From the NCBI GenBank assembly GCA_964539975.1, contig CAZIKK010000030.1, positions 1 to 17,421 on the forward strand: DNA of 17,421 nucleotides, in the 5' to 3' direction. Shown here in pieces: positions 6,605-14,461 of this stretch (the first letter of the stretch is position 1; each line of letters opens with the position of its first letter). Under the pieces are notes generated by a model. It was not told the origin of the DNA. It did no database searches and saw nothing but the letters and a program-made list of their open reading frames with translations. Made by a program: the position numbers and the translations under genes. This DNA comes from 38-11 sp964539975 (lineage in GTDB: Bacteria > Bacillota > Clostridia > Tissierellales > Dethiosulfatibacteraceae).

Positions 6605-6648
6605 GCGAATAGCTTTAACATAGTAAATAAAAGAAAGGAAGTGAATTA

Positions 6649-7122
6649 ATGAGCTTATTTAATGAGAAAAAAGTCATCATTGTAGGCGACAGAGATGGCG
6701 TTCCAGGACCAGCTATTGAAGAATGTGTCAAAACAACTGGAGCAGAAGTTGTGTTTTCCTCAACAGAGTGTTTTGTCTGAACGGCTGCAGGTGCAATGGA
6801 TTTGGAAAACCAGAAAAGGGTAAAAGATCTTGCTGAGAAACATGGTGAAAGCAATTTAGTTGTTGTTCTAGGTGCTGCTGAAGGTGAAGCAGCGGGCTTA
6901 GCGGCAGAAACGGTTACAGCGGGAGATCCTACTTTTGCAGGTCCATTGACAGGAGTCCAGTTAGGACTCGCAGTTTATCATTGTTGCGAACCAGAATTCA
7001 AGGAAGCAGTAGATACAGATGTTTATGAAGAGCAAATAGGTATGATGGAGATGGTCTTGGATGTAGAAGACATTATAAAAGAGATGTCTGTAATTCGAGA
7101 TGAATTCTGCAAATATTGTTAA
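6649..7122 (+). CDS. grdA: Glycine reductase selenoprotein A, GrdA (in-frame UGA = Sec44)
   Basis: GrdA is the small selenoprotein (157 aa) that carries the carboxymethyl-selenoether from component B to component C. The TGA at 6778-6780 is codon 44 in the signature CFVU-TAAGAMDLEN, with Cys41 and Sec44 forming the redox pair. Conceptual translation must start at 6649 (AAGGAAGTGA upstream, protein MSLFNEKKVIIVGDRDG) and read through TGA. An annotation that treats UGA as stop would split it into a 43-aa fragment and a downstream ORF from the ATG at 6796. The C-terminus DEFCKYC matches the family. It is followed by a hairpin and then grdC, and is probably the most highly expressed gene of the set. 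Confidence 0.97.
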
Positions 7123-7128
7123 ACAAAC

Positions 7129-7152
7129 AAATGGGTGCTTAGACACCCATTT
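7129..7152 (+). other. Intergenic hairpin between grdA and grdC
   Basis: AAATGGGTG (7129-7137) and CACCCATTT (7144-7152) form a perfect 9-bp stem around CTTAGA. No U-tract follows, so it is a poor terminator. It sits directly after the grdA stop and may be a partial terminator or a 3' mRNA-stabilising or processing element that keeps GrdA message above GrdC/GrdD message. Confidence 0.6.
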
Positions 7153-7182
7153 ATCATCCATAAATAAAAAACGGAGGTTAGT

Positions 7183-8718
7183 ATGAGCTACTCGGTGATC
7201 AAAGGAACGAGCTATGTTTTAATCAATGCACCAGATATGGTGATTCATCAAGGAACAACCCAAAGAATGGAAAGATTGGCCAACCCAGAATCTGATTATC
7301 TTAAAAATATCAAAGATAGCATTCGGTCCTATGAAAAAGTCGTTAATTATGCGCCTTCTCAAGTGTATATTGGAAATATGACACCCGATCATTTGGAACA
7401 AATTGAAATGCCTTGGCATGATAAAGCGGCGCCAACAAATGATAGATTTGGAAAGTTTGGAGAAATCATGCCTCAAAGTGAATTCATTGGATTGATCAAA
7501 ATATCAGATGCATTTAACTTGGTCATGCTAGAAGAGTCTTTTAGCCTAAGCACAAAAGAAGAGCTTGAAAAACATTCGCTATTCCATCAGAGTGATTTGG
7601 CAGTGATGGCCAAAGGATCGTCAATAGAAGAAATCAAAAATGAAGTAGAAAGTAATCATGGTGAAGGGATTTACTATGAAGGGAAATTAGTTGGGTGCGT
7701 GAGAAAAGCACATGATATTGATGAAAACTTGAATGCTCATATCATGCTGGAAAACCTAGTAGCAAAAGCATCTGGCATGTTAGCTTTAAAACATTTAGCA
7801 CGATCTAGTCAAATCGACTTGAAGGAGATTGATTATGTAATTGAGTGCTCAGAAGAGGCTTGTGGTGACATGAACCAAAGAGGTGGTGGAAACTTCGCTA
7901 AAGCAATTGCAGAAGCTGCAGGTGCGGTAAACGCGACTGGATCTGATCTTAGAGGGTTTTGCGCAGCGCCTACTCATGCGCTAATACAAGCAGCAGCATT
8001 GGTAAAAGCAGGAGTTTATAAACATGTAGCGATTGTTGCTGGAGGCGCAACAGCTAAATTAGGAATGAATGGAAAAGATCATGTCAAAAAAGGATTGCCA
8101 GTTTTGGAAGATGTGATTGGAGGGTTTGGGATATTAGTTAGCCAAAACGATGGTTACAATCCAATAATCCGAACGGATTTAATTGGACGACATACGGTGG
8201 CAACAGGATCTTCACCCCAAGCTGTCATTTCATCCCTAGTCACAGAGCCATTGGACAGAGGTGGAATGAAGATCACTGAAATTGATAAATACTCAGTTGA
8301 AATGCAGAATCCGGATGTGACAAAGCCGGCAGGAGCGGGTGATGTACCACTTTCAAATTACAAAATGATCGCAGCTCTTGCTGTGAGACGTGGAGAGCTA
8401 GAAAAAAGCCAGTTGATGAATTTTGTGAAAGAACACGGCATGCAAGGTTGGGCCCCAACGCAAGGGCATATTCCTTCTGGTGTGCCATTTGTTGGATTTG
8501 CAAGGGAAGCTATCATAGATGGCGCTATGAGACGTGTGATGATTGTAGGGAAAGGCAGTCTGTTTTTAGGCAGAATGACCAATTTGTTTGATGGTGTTTC
8601 TGTCATTATTGAAAGCAATATGCCAGAGCCTGTTGAGGAAGTGGTGTCCAAAGAGGCAGTCAAGTCTATGATAGCGACAGCTATGAAAGAATTTGGAGCC
8701 CACCTAACTCAGGAATAG
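7183..8718 (+). CDS. grdC: Glycine reductase component C, beta subunit GrdC
   Basis: GrdC (511 aa) is the larger subunit of component C, which turns the carboxymethyl group on GrdA into an enzyme-bound acetyl thioester and ketene-type intermediate, then acetyl phosphate together with GrdD. The family is distantly related to FabH/thiolase-fold enzymes. Seen here are the N-terminal KGTSYVLINAPDMVIHQGTT, the Cys-containing ECSEEACGDMNQRGGGNFAKA, and the glycine-rich VAGGATAKLGMNGKDH. CGGAGGT precedes ATG. The ORF is full length for the family and ends directly at the ribosome binding site of grdD, 10 nt before its start, as expected for tightly coupled subunits. Confidence 0.95.
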   Translation: MSYSVIKGTSYVLINAPDMVIHQGTTQRMERLANPESDYLKNIKDSIRSYEKVVNYAPSQVYIGNMTPDHLEQIEMPWHDKAAPTNDRFGKFGEIMPQSEFIGLIKISDAFNLVMLEESFSLSTKEELEKHSLFHQSDLAVMAKGSSIEEIKNEVESNHGEGIYYEGKLVGCVRKAHDIDENLNAHIMLENLVAKASGMLALKHLARSSQIDLKEIDYVIECSEEACGDMNQRGGGNFAKAIAEAAGAVNATGSDLRGFCAAPTHALIQAAALVKAGVYKHVAIVAGGATAKLGMNGKDHVKKGLPVLEDVIGGFGILVSQNDGYNPIIRTDLIGRHTVATGSSPQAVISSLVTEPLDRGGMKITEIDKYSVEMQNPDVTKPAGAGDVPLSNYKMIAALAVRRGELEKSQLMNFVKEHGMQGWAPTQGHIPSGVPFVGFAREAIIDGAMRRVMIVGKGSLFLGRMTNLFDGVSVIIESNMPEPVEEVVSKEAVKSMIATAMKEFGAHLTQE

Positions 8719-8728
8719 GAGGTACAAC

Positions 8729-9904
8729 ATGAACGGAGATGCAACCACAAAAAAAATCATTGGTGAAATCTTTCAGGAAATTGGAGAAGCACTAGAAACA
8801 GGACAATTTGAGAATAAAAAAAAGATTGGCGTCACTTTATTAGGTAGCGAACATGGCATAGAGAATGTGTTAAAAGGTGCTGAATCAGCTCAAAAAATGC
8901 GAAATGACATACAAGTTGTGGTGATTGGGCCTGCAGTGGATACAAGCCTTGCGCATGTAGAAGCTAACACAGAAGAAGAATGTTTTGCAGTAATGGAAGC
9001 CATGCTTGAAAGCGGAGAGATTGATGGTTGTGTGACCATGCATTATAATTTCCCAATTGGTGTAGCTACTGTCGGAAGGGCTATTGCACCGAGTTATGGA
9101 CGATCTGTGTATTTAGCGACTACGACAGGAACAGCATCAACCAATCGAATAGCAGGCATGCTACGAAATGCTATTTTTGGTATAGCAACAGCAAAAGCAA
9201 TGGGGATTAAAGAACCTTCAATAGGAATTCTAAATTTGGATGGAGCAAGACAAGTTGAAAGACTACTAAAAAAACTGGACGCGAATGGCTATCCAATCAG
9301 ATTTGCCGACTCTTCTAGAAAAGACGGAGGCGTGATAATGAGAGGGAATGATTTATTGTTAGGTTCCTCAGATGTGATGGTGATGGATACTTTGACGGGA
9401 AACTTGATGATGAAAATATTGTCATCTTTTACCGCAGGTGGAAATTACGAAACAGTTGGATATGGTTATGGTCCTGGGGTAGGAGAAAATCATGATAAAA
9501 CCGTTTTAATCTTATCCCGGGCATCTGGTATTCCGGTAGTTGCAAATGGTATTCATTACGCAGCAGACTTAATAAAAGGAAACTTGCTGGATGTCACAAA
9601 AAACGAGATTATTAAGGCAAAAAAAGCAGGATTGGATGTCATGATTCAAGAAGTTGAGAAAGTGAAAGAAGAACCTTCTCAAATCACTCAACCAGACAAA
9701 GAAGTGGTAACCGCTCAAATTTCAGGCATAGATATACTAGACCTTGATGAAGCAGTAATGGGCTTATGGGCAGAAGGTATTTATGCAGAAAGTGGCATGG
9801 GGTGTACAGGTCCGATAATAATGGTAAATGAGACAAAAGTAGATCAAGCCATAGAAATTTTGAAAAAAAAGGAATATGTTAGCGAAGTAAAAGTTGATTG
9901 TTGA
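8729..9904 (+). CDS. grdD: Glycine reductase component C, alpha subunit GrdD
   Basis: GrdD (391 aa) catalyses the last step, phosphorolysis of the acetyl-enzyme to acetyl phosphate, which then yields ATP through acetate kinase. It belongs to a PlsX-like phosphate acyltransferase fold. Cys359 in SGMGCTGPIIMV is at exactly the position reported as active-site thiol in Eubacterium acidaminophilum; a second candidate is Cys101 (DGCVTMHYN). Other family stretches are GVTLLGSEHG, GTASTNRIAGMLRNAIFG and GYGPGVGENHDKT. GGAGGT overlaps the grdC stop. It is the last gene of the operon, ending 20 nt before a long inverted repeat. Confidence 0.95.
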   Translation: MNGDATTKKIIGEIFQEIGEALETGQFENKKKIGVTLLGSEHGIENVLKGAESAQKMRNDIQVVVIGPAVDTSLAHVEANTEEECFAVMEAMLESGEIDGCVTMHYNFPIGVATVGRAIAPSYGRSVYLATTTGTASTNRIAGMLRNAIFGIATAKAMGIKEPSIGILNLDGARQVERLLKKLDANGYPIRFADSSRKDGGVIMRGNDLLLGSSDVMVMDTLTGNLMMKILSSFTAGGNYETVGYGYGPGVGENHDKTVLILSRASGIPVVANGIHYAADLIKGNLLDVTKNEIIKAKKAGLDVMIQEVEKVKEEPSQITQPDKEVVTAQISGIDILDLDEAVMGLWAEGIYAESGMGCTGPIIMVNETKVDQAIEILKKKEYVSEVKVDC

Positions 9905-9924
9905 CAAAAAAACAAGGCACGATG

Positions 9925-9978
9925 AAAATCCTTTCTATAAATGATATAATAGAATGAAATGATAGAAAGGATTTTTTT
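9925..9978 (+). terminator. grd operon terminator with an embedded promoter-like element
   Basis: AAAATCCTTTCTAT (9925-9938) pairs with ATAGAAAGGATTTT (9962-9975), 14 bp, with seven T at 9972-9978. The loop of 23 nt contains TGATATAAT (9942-9950), an extended -10 for the gene that starts at 9979. The ribosome binding site of that gene (AAAGGA) lies in the 3' arm. A transcript coming from grdD would form the stem, terminate or hide the RBS; a transcript starting in the loop would lack the 5' arm and leave the RBS free. Confidence 0.75.
9942..9950 (+). promoter_or_regulatory. Extended -10 promoter for the 2H-phosphoesterase gene
   Basis: TGATATAAT fits TGn-TATAAT; the start would be near 9957, about 22 nt ahead of ATG at 9979. 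The -35 region is poor. A TTGACA at 9901-9906 overlaps the grdD stop codon but is 38 bp away and cannot pair with this -10. Confidence 0.5.
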
Positions 9979-10521
9979 ATGGGTTTTTCAGTAGAATTAT
10001 TGTTTGACCAAGAGAGTGAGAAAAAGATTCGAGATTTATGGCGACTGCTTTACGAAGAAGGTGGGGGAGATTTCATGTATTTGAATGGTGGACGCCCTCA
10101 CATTTCTCTAGCCGTTTATTATTCTGAAATGGAACATTTGGAGACACTCCAAGAAATTGTGATGTCTTTGTTTTCTAATGTAAAAAAATTCAAGTTAACT
10201 TTCAATAGCATAGGTGTTTTTCCTGGAAAAGAGAGGGTGACTTTTTTAAATCCAAAGCCATCAATGAAACTGCTTAACATCCACAATACTTTATACAATG
10301 AAATCAGAAGACATAAAATAAGAAAGTATTACTGGGGTCATTACAAACCCAAATCATGGGTTCCTCACTGTACAATGATACTAAACAATGAAATTGATTT
10401 ACATATAAAAGGGATAGAAATATTGAGTAGAGAGTTCCAAACTATCGAGGCGACTGTCGAGCGTGTGGCTCTTGTCTCATTCTATCCATTTCAAATCATT
10501 TATGAGATGACTTTACACTAG
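9979..10521 (+). CDS. 2H-phosphoesterase family protein (2'-5' RNA ligase-like)
   Basis: The protein (180 aa) has the two H-x-T/S motifs that define 2H phosphoesterases: H41-I-S43 in RPHISLAVYYSE and H130-C-T132 in VPHCTMIL, 89 residues apart as expected. Members act on 2'-5' linkages or cyclic phosphates of RNA or nucleotides; the substrate here cannot be told from sequence. The start ATG follows AGAAAGGA by 7 nt. It stands alone in orientation with its neighbours but has its own promoter-like element, and the next gene has a separate promoter 7 nt after its stop, so it is probably monocistronic. Confidence 0.88.
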   Translation: MGFSVELLFDQESEKKIRDLWRLLYEEGGGDFMYLNGGRPHISLAVYYSEMEHLETLQEIVMSLFSNVKKFKLTFNSIGVFPGKERVTFLNPKPSMKLLNIHNTLYNEIRRHKIRKYYWGHYKPKSWVPHCTMILNNEIDLHIKGIEILSREFQTIEATVERVALVSFYPFQIIYEMTLH

Positions 10522-10527
10522 ATAGAA

Positions 10528-10556
10528 TTGATTTTTCGATAAATTTTGTATATAAT
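10528..10556 (+). promoter_or_regulatory. Sigma-A-type promoter of the VTC-DUF4956-CotH operon
   Basis: TTGATT (10528-10533) and TATAAT (10551-10556) are separated by 17 bp, with the start expected near 10563, about 27 nt before the TTG start of the first gene. I see no riboswitch or strong operator in this short leader. Confidence 0.85.
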
Positions 10557-10589
10557 ACCAATGGATAAATATGACTAGGAAGTGATGAA

Positions 10590-11336
10590 TTGGCTAAAGA
10601 GGTATTTACAAGGCACGAATTGAAATTTTTAATTGATAGGCATACATACGGCAAAATTTATAAGGCGTTGATGCCTTATTTAGTTGTGGATCAACATGCC
10701 AACAAACAAGGGTATTACACAGTGTCCAATATCTACTATGACACAAAAGACGATCTTTTTCATTACGAAAAGATGAAGGGGCAAGACTTTAGACAAAAGC
10801 TTAGGCTAAGAACTTACGGTCACTCAGATTTAGACAGCGAATCATATCTTGAAATCAAGAAAAAACATAAAGGTTTGGTGAACAAGAGAAGGACTGCACT
10901 AAGACTGAGAGATGCTTATAGATTTCTTGAGGTAGATGAAATTGACAACAATGACTTGATTGATAATACAAATGCATCAAACATTCAGATTCTCAAAGAA
11001 GTGGCTTTTTTAAAAAAATTCTACACACTAGAACCTAAGGTAGCGCTATGTTATGAAAGACAAGCTTTTCAAGGAAAAGAAGACAATGAACTGAGAATTA
11101 CTTTTGATGATAATTTAAGAAAGCGTCATCACAATTTGCGGTTGGAATTGGGAAGTGAGGGTGCTTCTTATGTATCTAGGGACATTTTTGTTCTAGAAAT
11201 AAAAGTAAACGATACAATACCGTTATGGTTGGCAAGAATTTTGAGTCAATTTAGCTGTTCGGTTCAAAGTTTCTCCAAATATTCGACCAGTCACAATGCA
11301 ATTGACACAATAGCAATACAAAGAAAAACAGGATAA
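10590..11336 (+). CDS. VTC-domain (polyphosphate polymerase-like) protein
   Basis: A 248-aa cytoplasmic protein with a VTC domain, the fold of the catalytic part of yeast Vtc4 polyphosphate polymerase and the wider CYTH/triphosphate tunnel group. Basic and acidic residues typical of the tunnel are seen: FTRHELKFLID at the N-terminus, R-Q-K-L-R-L-R (68-74), YLEIKKKHKG (86-95), KRRTALRLR, and a late acidic strand FVLEIKVND (200-208). The start is TTG at 10590, placed by AGGAAGTG 5 nt upstream. It is first in an operon with a DUF4956 protein (10 nt gap) and a CotH kinase. Bacterial homologues in this setting lack direct biochemical proof to my knowledge, so polyphosphate synthesis is an inference; another nucleotide polymer or phosphotransfer is possible. 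Confidence 0.88.
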   Translation: MAKEVFTRHELKFLIDRHTYGKIYKALMPYLVVDQHANKQGYYTVSNIYYDTKDDLFHYEKMKGQDFRQKLRLRTYGHSDLDSESYLEIKKKHKGLVNKRRTALRLRDAYRFLEVDEIDNNDLIDNTNASNIQILKEVAFLKKFYTLEPKVALCYERQAFQGKEDNELRITFDDNLRKRHHNLRLELGSEGASYVSRDIFVLEIKVNDTIPLWLARILSQFSCSVQSFSKYSTSHNAIDTIAIQRKTG

Positions 11337-11346
11337 GGAGCAGAGT

Positions 11347-12036
11347 ATGCAGACATTAAATGAGATTTTTATGGCTAGCGATGTGTTGGTCCGAGCAACC
11401 GTTGCTGAAGTGGTAACAGCAGTTGCCGTCAGTTTCTTTTTGGGACTGGTAATCACATATACGTACATGAAAACATACACAGGTCCTTATTATTCAAAAT
11501 CTTTTGTCCAGACCTTGATCATTGTACAAGTTGTGATATCTATCATCATCGTGGCAATAGGGAGCAATATCGCCAGAGCGTTTAGCTTAGCAGGTGCTTT
11601 ATCGATAATTAGATTTCGGACTGCAATTGGAGACCCAAGAGACATTGCGTTCATTTTTTTTGTTATGGGAGCAGGATTGGCAGTGGGAGCAGGGCTAATA
11701 CTCCCAGCAATTGCTTTTGTTCTTCTGCTTAGCGGATTGATAGGAGCGTTACATGCTATGAACTACGGGGAAAAGAAAGGAACACATAAGACTCTAAAGA
11801 TCACAGTTCCAGAAAATCTAAACTATGAAGGACTTTTTGATGACATATTGGATGAATACTTGATGGAGTATAGGCTTTTAAGCGTCAGAACTACCAATCT
11901 CGGCACGATGTTTGAGTTGGTATATGCGATTAAAAGCTTGGATCAACATCGTGACAAGCAATTGATTGATGATGTCAGAACAAGAAATGGCAATTTGAAT
12001 GTGGCAGTCATACTAGATAGACAGAGTATGGATTAA
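11347..12036 (+). CDS. DUF4956 domain membrane protein
   Basis: The protein (229 aa) has about four hydrophobic segments in its first 140 residues (about 22-42, 55-76, 98-115 and 118-136) with the conserved stretch FSLAGALSIIRFRTAIGDPRDIAFIFF split around them, diagnostic for DUF4956. The last 90 residues are soluble and probably cytoplasmic, with an alternating strand-helix pattern. Function is unknown. AAGGAG precedes the ATG, overlapping the end of the VTC gene, and the CotH gene follows after 22 nt. A reasonable inference is that it is the membrane partner or channel for whatever the VTC-domain protein makes. Confidence 0.88.
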   Translation: MQTLNEIFMASDVLVRATVAEVVTAVAVSFFLGLVITYTYMKTYTGPYYSKSFVQTLIIVQVVISIIIVAIGSNIARAFSLAGALSIIRFRTAIGDPRDIAFIFFVMGAGLAVGAGLILPAIAFVLLLSGLIGALHAMNYGEKKGTHKTLKITVPENLNYEGLFDDILDEYLMEYRLLSVRTTNLGTMFELVYAIKSLDQHRDKQLIDDVRTRNGNLNVAVILDRQSMD

Positions 12037-12058
12037 ACAGCAAAGAAGGAGGAATGGT

Positions 12059-14002
12059 GTGGAGAGACAGTTTAATCGAAATTATTTGTTGTTAACGATA
12101 GCCGGATTATTGGCGTTATTAATTGTCTCAAATCGGATATTCGAACCTGATCGAATTCAGGATCATATGATAGATCTTACCCCTAAGTTTTCGATAACAG
12201 GGGGTTTTTATCGTGAAAATGTTCACTTGGAGCTCTTCTCAGAAAATAGACACGCTGTGATTTATTACACTTTAGATGGATCCATGCCTGACCCAACAAA
12301 CAATCGAGAAAGCACTTTACTTTATGTTGAACCCATTGTGATCAAAGACAGAAGTGTAGAAGCAAATCGATTGTCCATGATTCCGACAAATTATCCAAAT
12401 GAGAGAAATATTTGGCAGCCACCTTTGGAAAACACCTATAAAGGAACGGTTGTTAGAGCGATTGCTTTAAGTGGATCTAGTGAAAAAAGCAAGGTGATTA
12501 CTCACACCTATTTCATAGACTCTGAAACCAGTAGCCGGTATACGATGCCAGTTATTTCAATAGCTACGGAAGAAGCCAATCTATTTTCAGAAGATAAAGG
12601 CATTTATATACCAGGCAAGTTGTATAATCCAGATTCGACTAATCCCATGCTCACAGGCAATTATTTTGGGAGAGGAAGTGACTGGGAAGTGCCAGCGAAC
12701 ATGACTTTCTATGAGCCTGATGGCACAGAAGGATTTTCTCTTGAAATTGGAATTCGCATTCACGGAGGAAGCTCAAGAGTGGAACCACAAAAGTCTCTTC
12801 GTATTTATGCGAGAAACAATGAAGACAATTATATCCACTATCAATTGTTTGATGACACAGAGTTAGATCAATTTGTAAGATTAATTTTAAGAAACTCAGG
12901 CAACGAATGGGGACACACAATGTTTTTAGATCCTATGGCTCAATCATTGATGAAAGACATGTTGCCAGATATTCAATATAGTCGTCCAGCAGTCGTGTTC
13001 ATAAATGGTGAGTATTGGGGCATTCATAATATAAGAGAAAGATATGATGATTGGTATATTTTTACCAATTATGGAGTGGAAAGAGATGAGGTTGTCATTC
13101 TAAGTGGAAATGCAGAGTTGCAAGAAGGGTTGCCTGGGGATGAGAAACATTATCTTGACATGATCAGTTACGTTCAGAACAATGACATGGGCGATCCAAC
13201 GCATTATGATTATATTAAAACCCTGATGGATATTGAGAATTATCTAGATTACCAGATCGCGCAAATCTACGTAGCCAATATTGACTGGCCACAGGGCAAT
13301 ATTGATTATTGGAGAAAACGGACCAATCAGTATGAACCCAATGCACCCTATGGACATGATGGTAGATGGCGGTGGTTGATTTACGACTTGGATTGCTCTT
13401 TTGGGTTTTGGGGCACTCATTATGACACAAATTCTTTAGAGATGGCATCAGACCCCAACTATAACCACAACACGAGATGGGGAGGAGACTGGCAGTGGTC
13501 TACCGTATTGTTCAGCTCGCTGTTGGAAAATCCTGAATTTAAAGAGGCTTTTATCACACGATTTTCAGATCATTTAAACACAACCTTCTTAGAAGAAAAC
13601 GTCTTGAAGACAATTGATTTGTTCGAGGAATTGTATCAACCGGAAATGCCAGAACATTTATTGAGATGGGCAAAACCAACTAGTATGGAAGAATGGCATG
13701 ACAACATCGAAACATTTAGAGAATTTGCCTCAAAAAGACCGGAGTCTGTTAGGGAACACATGATTGAAAAATTTGATTTGCAAGGTACGGCTAATCTGAA
13801 CATACAAATTCCAGATGATTTTGTTGGGACCTTACATGTAAACGGACACGCGTTAGACACAAAACAATTGTCATGGCAAGGTATATATTTCAAAGGCATG
13901 CCTATTACAATAACTGTTCATGAAGTATCAGAAACGATTTATTTGGAGAGAAATGAGGTCATTTATGTAAATAATGAAGGACTCAGCCGCACAACGCCAT
14001 AA
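12059..14002 (+). CDS. Membrane-anchored CotH-family kinase with chitobiase-like N-terminal domain
   Basis: The protein (647 aa) starts with a signal anchor (residues about 9-24), so the rest lies outside the membrane. Residues about 40-155 form a chitobiase/Fn3-associated-type beta domain (HAVIYYTLDGSMPDP, TVVRAIALSGSSEKS). Residues about 160-520 are CotH kinase: IGIRIHGGSSR-EPQKSLRIYAR, LRNSGNEW, FINGEYWGIHNIRERYDDWY, and a metal-binding DLD (WLIYDLDCSFGF). A small beta domain ends the protein. CotH of Bacillus is an atypical kinase acting on coat proteins during sporulation; here the secreted location and partners point to another target. Start is GTG at 12059, 6 nt after AGGAGG. No U-rich terminator follows, so the next gene may be partly co-transcribed. 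Confidence 0.9.
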   Translation: MERQFNRNYLLLTIAGLLALLIVSNRIFEPDRIQDHMIDLTPKFSITGGFYRENVHLELFSENRHAVIYYTLDGSMPDPTNNRESTLLYVEPIVIKDRSVEANRLSMIPTNYPNERNIWQPPLENTYKGTVVRAIALSGSSEKSKVITHTYFIDSETSSRYTMPVISIATEEANLFSEDKGIYIPGKLYNPDSTNPMLTGNYFGRGSDWEVPANMTFYEPDGTEGFSLEIGIRIHGGSSRVEPQKSLRIYARNNEDNYIHYQLFDDTELDQFVRLILRNSGNEWGHTMFLDPMAQSLMKDMLPDIQYSRPAVVFINGEYWGIHNIRERYDDWYIFTNYGVERDEVVILSGNAELQEGLPGDEKHYLDMISYVQNNDMGDPTHYDYIKTLMDIENYLDYQIAQIYVANIDWPQGNIDYWRKRTNQYEPNAPYGHDGRWRWLIYDLDCSFGFWGTHYDTNSLEMASDPNYNHNTRWGGDWQWSTVLFSSLLENPEFKEAFITRFSDHLNTTFLEENVLKTIDLFEELYQPEMPEHLLRWAKPTSMEEWHDNIETFREFASKRPESVREHMIEKFDLQGTANLNIQIPDDFVGTLHVNGHALDTKQLSWQGIYFKGMPITITVHEVSETIYLERNEVIYVNNEGLSRTTP

Positions 14003-14066
14003 AACGAACAAATCATTAATTCAATTCATGCATCTTGTTGTATACTTGTTTTAGGAGGTGATTATC

Positions 14067-14435
14067 GTGATCCAATCTATCATTGGATTTTATCCTTGCA
14101 ATTCACTTCAAAGAATTCATGATTTTTATCATGACATCCTTGGATTGGAGTTATACAAAGACCAAGGGAAGTGCAGAATTTACAAATCAAAATCAGGAGG
14201 GATAGGTTTTTGCAATCATTTGCCTAGACAGCCTTCTGGCAACATTATTTGTTTTGTGGTAGATAGTGAGAAACAAGTGGATGATTGGTTCGAAAAACTC
14301 AATTATTTAGGTGTGGAAATATTAGCGAAGCCTGTACGGAAGGAAGAATTTAGCATTTATCAATTTTTCGCATTCGACCCAGAAGGCAATAAAATTGAGT
14401 TTCAGTGTTTTCTGAATGAGAGGTCGGATGTCTAA
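14067..14435 (+). CDS. VOC (glyoxalase/bleomycin-resistance fold) family protein
   Basis: A small (122 aa) protein with one VOC-type repeat pair: an N-terminal part with IHDFYHDILGLEL and RIYKSKSGGIGF, and a C-terminal part ending FFAFDPEGNKIEFQCF. This is the fold of glyoxalase I, dioxygenases and resistance proteins, and the substrate cannot be read from sequence. The metal ligand often found in the first strand is not evident, though the late Glu in KIEFQ is present. GTG at 14067 is taken as start because AGGAGG (14053-14058) is 8 nt upstream; an earlier GTG at 14058 lies inside that site. It ends 26 nt before the sigma-54 activator and may share its transcript. Confidence 0.8.
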   Translation: MIQSIIGFYPCNSLQRIHDFYHDILGLELYKDQGKCRIYKSKSGGIGFCNHLPRQPSGNIICFVVDSEKQVDDWFEKLNYLGVEILAKPVRKEEFSIYQFFAFDPEGNKIEFQCFLNERSDV

Positions 14436-14461
14436 TTTGAGAATGGAGAAGAGAGGCTTGA

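Noticed and set aside
9901..9906. TTGACA as -35 for the 2H-phosphoesterase gene
   Set aside because: It is 38 bp from the TATAAT at 9945, and the -10 at the proper distance (GAAAAT) is poor.
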